A program made the translations under genes and the position numbers. Positions 20,456-29,637 of a stretch of DNA of 64,000 bases are shown here, piece by piece. Below the pieces are notes generated by a model. The model saw nothing but the letters and a program-made list of their open reading frames with translations. It had not been told where the DNA came from and made no database searches. The number at the start of each line of letters is the position of its first letter. Position 1 is the first letter of the stretch. The DNA is taken from assembly GCA_905221605.1 (NCBI GenBank), contig CAJNDS010002701.1, positions 670,501 to 734,500 on the forward strand, in the 5' to 3' direction. Origin of the DNA: Symbiodinium natans. Taxonomy: Eukaryota > Sar > Dinophyceae > Suessiales > Symbiodiniaceae.

Positions 20456-22430
20456 CCGTTTGGCACCTTGTAGTAAGACCCGAAGGCGTAGGCTGCAGTG
20501 TCCCAGACATTGCCTTTGCATGATTCCGGGATCGTGGCGCAGTCGAAGAGGCCCTTTGTCAGGGGTCCACATGCCATAGGGTTTAGGGTTTAGGGTTTAG
20601 GGTTTCCCCAGAATCCTGAAACTACTTGTCAGAATTTAGGCTTTGGGGTTCAGGTTTCCTCAGCATCAACTCGGTACGCTAGGGCGCAACCCTCCGAATC
20701 CTCAGTAACTCTGTTTTCCGCCCCCCACACCTTGCTGCAAACCTGTCCGATGGCCTTACTTCTCCAATAACCAAGGCTAAAAAATCTTAAACTTCAATAT
20801 TCCTACCAAATAAGGAAACCCAAAAAGTCTAAAGAGTGTTTGTAAAAAACTTTAAAAATTCTTACTAAATAAGGAAACCCCAAAAAGTCGAAAGTTCAAC
20901 TGAAGGCGAAGAAACTTCAATATTCCTACCAAAAAAGGAAAACCCAAAAAGTCGAAAGTTCAACTGAAGGCGAAGTAAGTGGCGGAGCCAACGTCCCTGG
21001 CCTTTGCGGCGCGGTCGGGAACACACGCGGCCTCTGCAGGCCAGAAGGCCTTGGCTTGCGAGGAGCTAAACCCTAAACCCTAAACCCTAAACCCTAAACC
21101 CTAAACCCTAAGCCCTAAACCCTAAACCCTAGAGGAGTTCAGATGCGACCGGTGCTGGCACTGAGGATTCCGATGTATTGGAGTTTCGGGCAGAAAGATA
21201 GATGAAAAGAAGAACTGGCGCAACACCCTTACAGAAAAACCAAAATCCCCAAACCCCAAACCCCAAACCCCAAGCCCTAAGCCCTAAGCCCTGAACCCTA
21301 AACCCTAACCCCTAACCCCTAAACCAGACAGGGCGCCCAGGCTGGTCGTCTGGCGAGTTTTGCTTGGAGGCTCTTGAAACTGGCCTCCAAGCCCAACATC
21401 CTTGCCACAAACCGCCGGGGCACCCGCTCCCTCACCTTTTCGAGCAATTTTGGGGCTTTTGTTCACCCTAAACCCTAAACCCTAAACCCTAAACCCTAAT
21501 CCCTAAACCCTAAACCCTAAACCCGGGTTTGTGGGTTTGGGGTTCATATAGGGTTTTGAGGATTTGTGGGTTGAAGCTCGGTCCCAGTCGCCTCTCCACC
21601 CGTGTGTTCCACCGCCCGCTGGATGAAAACCTTCATGGCAATCGGGTCGTGATCGCTCCAAACCAAGTAGAAGCCATGTTGGGTGATAAACACCTTGTTG
21701 GGGTCTGTCCACCCCACTGGCACGATGCACGCGTGCCTCAAGGAAGACTTCTTCCAGATGCTCGACCTCACAAACTGCGCAGCGCCGTCCAAGTAGCAGT
21801 GCTGTAGCGGCTTGGGAGTCTCATCCCTGGCGTACATGAGCTCCCGGAAGTGTGACCCGAAAACCCATGAGGCCGTGTCCCACACGTTCTTCCTTACTTC
21901 TCCAATAACCAAGGGGAAATCAAGGTTAAACTTGAATATTCCTGCTAAATAATAATCAGGAAACCCAAAAGGTTTAAAGTTCAACTTAAGGCGAAGTAAG
22001 CTTCTTGCAGATGGGGGGAATCTTCGAGCAGTCAGCGTAGCCTTGCCCGCAGATGTAGCCAATCTTGCCGCCCAGCGTGGACTCAAGCGCGCTCTTGTCG
22101 ACAGTACCTTAAACTTCGGGGAGCCAATGAACCTTAAAAGGGGTTTATGGCTTGTATACCTGAAGAGGGATTACAGTCGTAGTATAGGGCACACGACCCC
22201 AAACCCTAAACCCTAAACCCTAAACCCTAAACCCTAGACCCTAAACCTAAACCCTAAGCCCTAAACCCCAAACCCTAAACCCGAGGTTCCCACTAATGGG
22301 TCCCAACAAGGAACAGGCCGAGAAGGTGTCCCACCTTGCCCACTGCGGATGTCCGACCAACATGGCCTCCAGGTCGCGGTAGCTGGATTGAGGATGTAGG
22401 AACAGCTCGGCAAACCTGGGTTTAGGGTTT
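20456..22430 (-). CDS. X8/CBM43-like protein gene, multi-exon, incomplete
   Basis: Minus-strand coding blocks, in order: about 22425-22310 (FAELFLHPQSSYRDLEAM, less certain); about 22090-22005 joined to 21888-21560 across a family B introner (IGYICGQGYADCSKIPP, then KKNVWDTASWVFGSHFRE and KVFITQHGFYLVWSD); about 21060-20984 joined to 20754-20655 across a second family B introner (AKAFWPAEAACVPDRAAKA, then AIGQVCSKVWGAENRVTED); and about 20587-20456 (DCATIPESCKGNVWDTAAY). The pattern Cys-Gly-x-Gly-x2-Asp-Cys, Ile-Pro, Cys, then ASxxFxxxF matches the X8 domain, a beta-glucan-binding module (CBM43). Two X8-like units are visible. The gene lies just downstream of a GH-A hydrolase whose C-terminal part has a similar KHGF segment. 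Start, stop and one middle exon (about 21440-21350) are unresolved. Confidence 0.6.
20751..20983 (-). mobile_element. Introner family B, enlarged by internal triplication
   Basis: The element at 20755-20979 is flanked by TGGC at 20751-20754 and 20980-20983. Its inverted ends are CTTACTTC and GAAGTAAG. The core (ATTCCTACCAAATAAGGAAA and CCCAAAAAGTC) is present three times, making it 225 bp instead of the usual 108 bp. Splicing joins GGC TCC GCC ATC in frame on the minus strand, with a GC donor and AG acceptor. Confidence 0.9.
21068..21132 (-). repeat. Telomeric array, CCCTAAA on + strand
   Basis: About nine units beside an X8-gene exon. On the gene strand it ends in TTTAG, which may itself serve as the acceptor. 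Confidence 0.9.
21889..22004 (-). mobile_element. Introner family B, single-unit copy
   Basis: The element at 21893-22000 (108 bp) is flanked by CTTC at 21889-21892 and 22001-22004. The ends are CTTACTTC and GAAGTAAG. Splicing GAAGCTTAC to AAGTAAG joins TGC AA to GAAG AAC, giving ICKKNVWDTA in frame. It has a GA donor and AG acceptor. Confidence 0.92.
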
Positions 22431-23066
22431 AGGGGTTTAGGGGTTTAGGGGTTTCGGGGTTAGGGTTTAGTTAGGGTTTAGGTTTAGGGTTTAGGGTTTA
22501 GGGTTTAGGGTTTCAGGGTTTGAGGTTTTAGGGTTCTAGGGTTTTGGGGCTTTAGAGTCGTAGGGCTTTAGAGTTTTTTAGGGGCTTTTGTTCCGCAGCA
22601 GTGGTAATTGCGAACAACAGCGCAAAATCTGGCACTTGCATACAAGCTCATGATCGAGCTGGACTAGAATCACAAGCAACACAAGCAGCACAAGCAGCGC
22701 AAGCAGCGCAAGCAGCACAAGCGGTACAAGCGGCACAAGCGGCACAAAGAACCATCTTGGAAGCTGTTGTTTAGGGTCTAGGGTTTTAGGGTTTTAGGAT
22801 TTGCCGATAAGCTCCACTTATTTGTTGTTGGCGCAGAAGGAAGGCCAATAAGCAGAGTCAGGGCGACTCCTTCGGGGACGACAGCCAAAACACTTTCCTC
22901 AAAACTTTCATTGCACAAGGAAACCCTTTTGACTCGGGGAGCTGAAGCCCGATCGCAGCACGAGCCGAGTTCCACTCAGGCCAATGCCGACCCACAAGGA
23001 AACCCTAAACCCTAAACCCTAAACTAACCCTGAACCCTAAACCCTAAACCCTCAACCCTAAATCGA
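22431..23066. other. Intergenic or intronic stretch between the hydrolase and X8 genes
   Basis: Telomeric and degenerate units near 22418-22560 and 22999-23055, plus the GCACAAGC-type tandem repeat. A minus-strand open block at 22975-22800 (VLAVVPEGVALTLLIGL) is of unclear status. Confidence 0.4.
22668..22748 (+). repeat. 9 bp tandem repeat, about nine copies
   Basis: The unit ACAAGCAGC/ACAAGCGGC is repeated with single-base changes. Confidence 0.9.
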
Positions 23067-26000
23067 GTCAGGGGAACTCCTTTGGAACGACGTAGGGAAC
23101 GAATCCTCCCAGCTTCTCCACGACTCGGTTGACGAACTGCTGCATGGCCGAGACGTTGTTCAGGCCGACCTGGCCGCCCCCACATAAGGGAGTTTAGGGT
23201 TTAGGGTTTAGGGTTTAGGGCGGTTTAGGGCTAGCGTGCAACGCAAACAGCAAGGCCCGCCATCTGATGGAATCCGTGCTTGCTGATCACCACCTCCTGC
23301 GGATTGGGTGTGCAAAGGCGCTTCGGGCTGATGCCCGGTCCTCCGTAGGCCTTGGTGCTGCTGTTGGGTTTAGGGTTTACGGGGGTTTAGGGTTTAGGGG
23401 TTTATATGGGTTTAGGGTCTTAGGGGCTGAGGGATTTAGGGTTTATATGGGTTTAGGGTTTAGGGTACCCTTGGTGTGGCGTTTTAGTGGGCTTCCAGCG
23501 CATGATTCGCCGTAGTTCTCGGGCTGCTTGGGTCTAAAAGGCTTGGTGTTCCGTGCGAAAACTTCCAAGGCAAGGCTCAGCAGTGAGCTGCTCGACGATG
23601 GTCCGGATTCCGTCCGCCGTGCCCTCATCGTAGATGGGGCTGAGGCAGGGGACAGCTGACTCGAACTCCTCGAACTTGAGACGCATTGTCTTCTGCGCGT
23701 CCTCCAGAGGGCATGCTTTTGTTCAACAATTGGTTGGTTCCTGTGTCGGGTTCCGAGAATCTATACCGTAGTAATTTGAGTCATCCGTATGCACAAAGGC
23801 TACCCGTGCACCCCCTAAGGCAGCATGAGCCATCCAGAAACCCTAAACCCTAAACCCTAAACCCTAAACCCTAAACCCTAAACCCTAAACCCTGAGGTCC
23901 TTCTGAGGGTCGAACATTCCCCAGACCAAGTGCCCTGCTTGGTCGTACCGATTCTGGAACTCGAAGAAGCTGATGCCAAGAAGCAAAGACGAGCTCGCGG
24001 CAACACTCAAGATTTCCTCTACTCCCCTTAGAACCTTAATAAAAAGACTATTGCTAATATCCTCTTGGGTTTTTACAAACACTAAACCCTAAACCCTAAA
24101 CAAAAAATAATAACTCCCAAGGGGGGGATCGAGTTTCCTCCAGGTCTCCCTGCAAGTCTGGATTACCGGGGTTGTGATACTCGGCAATGAAGATCGGTGT
24201 CGACGGGAAGAGCTCTACGTAGTGCTTTAGGAAGAGCTCCTGGTTTAGGGTTTAGGATTTAGGGTTTAGGGTTAGTAGCCCAGTACCCATGTTATAATTA
24301 GGGCACCCTTATTTGGTTAGTCACTTTATAAGGGAAACCAGAACCAAAAAAAGGGTTTAGGGATAAACCCTAAACCCTAAACCCTAAACCCTAAACCCCT
24401 AAACCCTAAACCCTAAACCCTAAACCCTAAACCCTAAAACCCTAAACCCTAAACCCTAACCAAGTCCTGGATCTCTCCAGAGGGGTTGCCCGAGTTGAAG
24501 CTGTAGGTGAACCGCGTGCGGAAGAATTCGGTGAGGTTGTGCTTGGGCTGGATGCCATACCTGAACTTGGTTGCTCTTTAACCCCTCCCCCCCCCCCAAT
24601 AGAAGCTCGACTTCTGAGTTCCCTGAATATGAAGTTAGAGGAACCCTAAACTTATAAAGTGATAAAGTTGTAGTAAAGCTTGTATCTACTCAGAACTGTC
24701 TCGGATGCTCCACAGATGCACCAAGCAAAATAAAGACAAATCAGGTAACATCTAGGTTGTCTCGATGTTGGGTTCCAATCTGGAGGAGGGATAACAGCGA
24801 AATCCCGAGCGCAAAGAGAGGCACCCTACATATAGGAAATACCGATACTTTATGTAGGGTTTACGAAAATAGGGACCCCCAAGAAGGACCCCCTAAATAG
24901 TAGGATTCCCTCATAATCAGGACCCCAATAAGGTACCCCCCCCCCCCCCCCCCGCCTAATATCGTAAACCCCATATCCTAGCCCTAAACCCTAAACCCTA
25001 AACCCTAAACCCTTTTCGGGGGTCCATGGTACGACTCCGGATTCAGAAGCGCGTGTTGGAGGGTCCAGATTTGGCCCAGCCCCGGTCGATCGCCGAATTT
25101 GGCGCAGCGCTTGCATGAGGCAAAGGAGAAAGTCACCTCGGCTTTCCTTTTTTTCCATGGCTTAGGGTTTGGGGTTTAGGGTTGAGGGCTTAGGGCTTCG
25201 GGTTTAGGCTTTAGTTGGGCCACCTGCCTAGCAGCCTCGCAACCAGACTGGCTTTTCCGGGTTTAGGGTTTGGGCTCATGCGGAAAGCAAGGAAAATGTA
25301 CTGCATACCTGCCCAACATGACCCACCACATATACTAAAATGGCACAGAGCAAAACATGAAAGAGCATTCGTTCGTGCTTCAAGCATTCCTATCTTAAAA
25401 GCCGTTAGACATAGCAAACAAAAACACACCTTAGGGTCATCCTGTACTGGGGAGCATGTACCGTTCGCGCCCACTTCGTTCTCCATGAAGATGATGGTTG
25501 TTATTCCCAGACGGGAGTGAGAGAAGAAGGTGCAACAAGGTCAAACATAGACCATGAGGCCCTAGCAAGCTACCAGCCTTGATCCCAGAAGCCCCTTTGA
25601 TCCCAAACAATGAACGCTAAGAGGCTTTGTGGCCCCTAAACCCAAAACCCCCTAAACCTCAAGCCCTGTATCTTGAAGTCCAAGTCGAAAGCGAAACTTT
25701 CCTCGAAACTCCCCGAACCTGAGCCCTGAACATTTTCAATGAACCCGATAAAACTCCTAAGTTTACTCGAGAGTTGAGGACGCTGACTCGGGCAAACTTC
25801 CCAAATCCCCTGAAGACTCCCCAATCAACCCCAAACCCCAAACCCTAAACCATAAGCCCCGAATCCCAAACCCCAAACCCTAAACCCCAAATCCCCGAAG
25901 GGAAATTCGGCGAAGGGGCTGTCAGGTTGGGCTTTGGGCCAACCACTCCGGCTTCCTCCTCGGCGGCCAAGACGCCGTCCTGGGTTGCAGTTTTTGGGTT

Positions 26001-27667
26001 TAAGCCGGCCCCTAAACCCCAAACCCTAAACCCTAAAACCCTAAGCCCTAAACCCCTAAGCCCCAAACCCTAAACCCGAAACCCTAAAACCCTAAAGCCC
26101 TAAACCCCTAAAACCCTAATCCCTAAACCCCAACGGGCTGGACTGGTGACTGGTGGGGCTTTGAGTAGGCTTTGAGTAGGAGGGCCGCCATTTACTGCAA
26201 ACCTCTCCATGGACCTCGGTCGCTAGACATCTACTTCTGTCATTCTGGGGTTTCCCCCCTAAACCCTGAACCCTAGACCCTATACCCCGAAGTCTAAATG
26301 CCAACCCAGCTGCTCCGCCAGGCAGGAGCCACCCCATGACGCTCCATTACTAAGCCGGTTTAGGGTTTAGGGTTTAAGGCAAATATGAACTATACACCCT
26401 AAACCGCCCCTACCCTCACAACCCCCGGAAGACAAGTCTGAGTAGAGCGTCGATGGCGGTCGCGATGGCTTTGGCAAACTGTCGCGGCTCTTTGAGGCTT
26501 GGTAGCTTGAGCTCTGGCTCCTGCGTAGCCCAGGAACCATATCTTATAAGGGCACCCTTTTTTGGGGTTGGTTATTTTATAAGGGAGCCTTGAACCCCCA
26601 AAAAAAAGGGAAAAGGGTACCACCGGGGCTACCAAGTCTCATTCACGACGATGAAATACTTGATTGCTGGGTGGTAGGTTCCTGGCAGGATTTCAATCAG
26701 TGGGGGACTGCAGGATGCGAAACAAGCATCGGAAATCAGGGCCAGTCCGGACTTATGTAGCTATATACATACGTATCTATCTATGCATCTTTGAACTTTC
26801 TAATGGTTTGAAGTTCGCCCTGCATGGTTTCACGCCCTAGGACGTCAGTAGGACTTGAAAGCCCCTAGCTGCTGGCCACCTGAGCTTCTTAGTATGAGTC
26901 CCCCGGTCAAGCATCTGTTGGCAAGGAGGAAGCCGTTCTCCAGGTTCTTCTTGAAGGCAAACTGGGTGCCCTCGGAGCATGAGTAGTTCCCGCCCTTGCA
27001 CTGGCCGGTTTCAAAGGCTTTGTCGCCCATGCCAGGGATGATCTCGAGCCCTAGACTTCGTGCGTGATCCTTAGCAGCAGTTCACCATATGGCCCTAAAC
27101 CCTAAACCCTAAACCCTAAACCCTAAACCCTAAACCCTAAACCCTTCTTTTCGGGTTGGTTACTTCATGAGGAAGCCTAGAATACCACTGGGGGCCACCA
27201 AGGAGCGAGAAACCTGGCATGGGGCTGGTCGGGGTCGTTGCCATAGAGGCGGACGGTGTTGGCCCCAATGCCTGATTCATGGTTGGGATAGTAGGGTTTA
27301 GGGTTTAGGGCTTAAGTACCCTTAAACATGTAAAATGTTACCCAACTATGACAAAGATACTCCGGATCACGCGCAAGTCTCCCCTGCCTTCGTCCCCCCA
27401 CATTGGCTGAGCAGCGTCACAGAAGTAGTCCTGGTGCCTATTCCGGTGAGGGGATGTGAAAGGAGAGGGGCCATAACTGACGCCCTTCATGATGGGCTTG
27501 TGTGGCAGCTCTAGTTCATGGGAGACCATGCGGCCCTTGACTTGAAGCAAGTGCAAGTTGTTGGGCCCATCGTCCGCGCAACCGAGGAGATGAAAAGCCT
27601 CCTCTGGTGGTAGGCTGGAGGTAGCCAGTTCCACGAAGAATGTGAGCAAGGCCACATATTTCGGCAT
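23067..27667 (-). CDS. Clan GH-A glycoside hydrolase (beta-glucan type), at least 13 exons
   Basis: Minus-strand exons: 27667-27361, 27271-27207, 27069-about 26890, 26707-26641, 26520-26434, 25979-25920, 25136-25012, 24560-24461, 24239-24138, 24016-23891, 23701-about 23600, then about 23350-23240 and 23180-23067 (ending VPYVVPKEFP, TGA). Phases agree at the joints I could test. The start has a hydrophobic leader (MPKYVALLTFFVELATSS). GVSYGP, then GANTVRLYGNDPDQPH and GLEIIPGMGDKAF, are TIM-barrel strands. IKYFIVVNEPELK carries the probable acid/base Glu, and STPIFIAEYHNPG the probable nucleophile Glu, as in GH-A families such as GH17 and GH72. HLVWGMFDP follows. A C-terminal segment (VVISKHGFHQMAG, QQFVNRVVEKLGGFVP) resembles the neighbouring X8 gene. 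It probably acts on beta-1,3-glucan outside the cell. The third and last three joints are approximate. Confidence 0.8.
23702..23890 (-). other. Intron starting with telomeric repeats (hydrolase gene)
   Basis: On the gene strand the donor side reads CTCAGG followed by GTTTAGGGTTTAGGG; eight units fill 23838-23893. The acceptor side is CCCTCTGGAG. The telomeric unit itself provides the GT donor. Phase 0 on both sides gives KDLR joined to DAQKTMRL. Confidence 0.75.
24013..24137 (-). mobile_element. Introner family C carrying a telomeric insert
   Basis: The element at 24017-24133 is flanked by TTTC at 24013-24016 and 24134-24137. Its ends CTCTACTCCCCTTAG and CCAAGGGGGGGATCGAG match the AKR intron 1 element. 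About two and a half CCCTAAA units (24082-24101) lie in the middle, where the AKR copy has none. Splicing joins CTG GAG to GAA ATC in frame, with a GA donor and AG acceptor. Confidence 0.92.
24240..24460 (-). mobile_element. Intron with inverted telomeric ends around a family A remnant
   Basis: On the gene strand the intron starts GTTAGGGTTTAGGG and ends CCCTAAACCAG, so telomeric units form inverted terminal repeats. Between them (about 24277-24345) is a family A body that has lost its right end. Joining GAC TTG to GAG CTC keeps the frame and gives EIQDL-ELFLKHYV. GT-AG, 221 nt. Confidence 0.85.
24856..24972. mobile_element. Family I element
   Basis: Inverted ends GGGTTTACGA and TCGTAAACCC enclose GGGACCCCC, a central GTAGGATTCCCTC and AAGGTACCCCC motifs, and a poly-C run. 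It lies inside the large hydrolase intron 25011-24561. Relatives: 38619-38736 and 48253-48363. Confidence 0.8.
26521..26640 (-). mobile_element. Introner family A, intron through the NEP catalytic motif
   Basis: On the gene strand AAT is followed by GAGACTTGGTAGCCC, and the element ends GGGCTACGCAG before GAGCCAGAG. The GAG duplication is the TSD. Splicing joins AAT to GAG CCA, restoring the Asn-Glu-Pro motif. It has a GA donor and AG acceptor, 120 nt. Confidence 0.92.
27070..27206 (-). mobile_element. Introner family A with its 3' half replaced by telomeric repeats
   Basis: The gene-strand start GCTCCTTGGTGGCCCCCAG and GTAACCAACCCGAAAAG are family A. After 27147 the element changes into about eight telomeric units (27091-27146), then GGTGAACTGCTGCTAAG. 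Splicing joins TTT CTC to GAT CAC in frame, with a GC donor and AG acceptor, 137 nt. Confidence 0.85.
27272..27360 (-). other. Intron 1 of the hydrolase gene
   Basis: Donor GTATCTTTG, acceptor GAATCAG, 89 nt. Joining CGG A to GC ATT gives RVIRSIGANTVRL. Two telomeric units lie near the acceptor. No TSD or inverted ends are seen, so this is an ordinary intron. Confidence 0.8.
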
Positions 27668-28374
27668 GGCGACTTTGGCCGAGCAGCTTCGTGCCCGGCC
27701 GTCAAAAGACCTTCGACATGTATTCTAGCTCCCTTGAGGACAGCAGCAGGGCATGCAAACGTTGCAAAAGCTGCGTGAGAGTATACATACTCACCCAGCA
27801 GTCTGGCGGTGATTAGTTGTCCAATTTTTGCAGACAAAGTGCCACCCCACACCTTCTCACATGTTCACTCTTCTTTCAGGCCCCTGCTTGGCGTCTACGT
27901 GGTTCATGTCGCAACGGCATCGCAGAACCAAAGTGGCACAGAGCTGCACAAGCCCGTGGAAAATCAATCCCTGAATGTCTTTCCATGGCAGGCGACCTGG
28001 CTTTCAGGTATCTGCCCTTGTACGGGACGAGGTCGTCATACCTTGATCACATCAGCGCAGCCAAAAGAAAAACTCTCGTCTAGCATCTACGCTGGACGGC
28101 ACGAGCTCTTCGGGGATATGCCAGAGTTTCGTTTTCTGCGCACATGGGAAACCGAAATCTCTTCTCAGGCCATGTAACCCTAAACCCTAAACCCTAAACC
28201 CTAAACACCCGATGCGAGCCCTGAGCCCCCACGTAATTCTCAAGGGACCGAAGGAGGGACCCTTGCAAAGGACCTCAGGGCTTGAGGGGAAATCTAGGGG
28301 ATACTTGGGTATATAGGGAACCCTAAACCCTAAACCCTAAACCCTAAACCCCTTCTAGGGGTCCTTATACCCCT

Positions 28375-28452
28375 TAACAGCCTGCTTGTTACTCTTGCTG
28401 TGGCACTCCTCCTCCAGCTGCTCCCGGAGATCCTCCTGGGTTGAACTTCTCA
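28375..28452 (-). other. Exon-like fragment, helical
   Basis: A minus-strand frame reads TQEDLREQLEEECHSKSNKQ, amphipathic and protein-like, bounded by a telomeric array on each side (28320-28350 and 28485-28560). No family recognised and no neighbouring exon assigned. Confidence 0.35.
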
Positions 28453-28484
28453 ACCTTCATTCTAAGGGTAGTTTCGGTTTAGGG

Positions 28485-28575
28485 TTTTAGGGTTTTAGGG
28501 TTTAGGGTTTAGGGTTTAGGGTTTAGGGTTTAGGGTTTAGGGTTTAGGGTTTAGGGTCTAGGGTTTATAGGGTTT
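28485..28575 (+). repeat. Telomeric array, TTTAGGG on + strand
   Basis: About eleven units, some variant. Confidence 0.9.
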
Positions 28576-29571
28576 AGGGATAGACCCCAAATAGTAGGAT
28601 TCCCCAAGAAGGTCAATCGGGTGGGGCTTAGGGCTTAACCCCAAAGAGTAGGCTTCCCTTAGACCAATACAACCCCTGTCTATACCTTATCGAGGCCCGA
28701 CAAAAGTAAGTAGCCCCTAGATGACCCCCCCAAAGGACCCCTACAGTCCCTTCTAAGGGTCCCTCCTGTAGTCCCTAGGAAGATGTCGAATCGAACTTCT
28801 CAACCTTCAGTTCCTGCCCCCTGTTATGAACCAACCCTATGCCCGCAACCGTTTGGGGTGTAGGGTTTAGGACTCCCAAGCCGCAAACCCTATGCCAGCA
28901 AGCCTAAGCCCTGATCTTTTTGCAGATGCTGTAGCGCTGAATTCGGGTCTAGAATCCGGGTTTAGGATTCCGGGGGCTTACCTGACATCCCAACCGGAAA
29001 ATCCCCTAACATCAGAAATTCTTCCCGATTTCCGGATTCTTGTACAGAGGGGCTGGAGTGAATAGTAGCGTGAATTGGGGTGGCAGCCCAAACCCTGTAC
29101 CAAAAACTTGCACTGCGCATGAACGTGCAAGACTCGGGCAGCACCAGTGGAGGGTCCGTGGCCCTGGGCGCGAGGCTCCCTCCCTAAACCGATTGTATTC
29201 TTTTTTGCCGGAGGTTTGGTGTCAGAAGCTTGCATGGTCGAGATCCGGCAAGGTTCCCGAAGCCCCGAACCTCGAAGGGTTTGACCTAAACCCCAAACCC
29301 CACATAGAGTGCGCTGTCAAGTTATGATCCCTTGTTTGGGGTAGCCTAAATATTAGGTGCCGTTATTAGGTGCCGTATTATGCTAGGGATCCAAAAAGGG
29401 ACCATGATTTTGCCAAACCCTAAACCCTAAACCCTAAACCCTAAACCCTAAACCCTAAACCCTAAAGGGAATCTGCGAGACGAGGGGCTCTCCACTCTGC
29501 ATGGTGCCTAAGGAGCTTGAAGAGCTCAGCTTCGTGAAGATGATCGGCGCCTCCTGGACGAAACACCATAA

Positions 29572-29637
29572 GTTTAGGGTTTAGGGTTTAGGGTTTAGGG
29601 TTTAGGGTTTAGGGTTTAGGGTTTAGGGTTTAGGGTT
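29572..29637 (+). repeat. Telomeric array, TTTAGGG on + strand
   Basis: Nine units. An opposite-orientation array lies at 29414-29466, with 105 bp of unique sequence between them. Confidence 0.9.
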
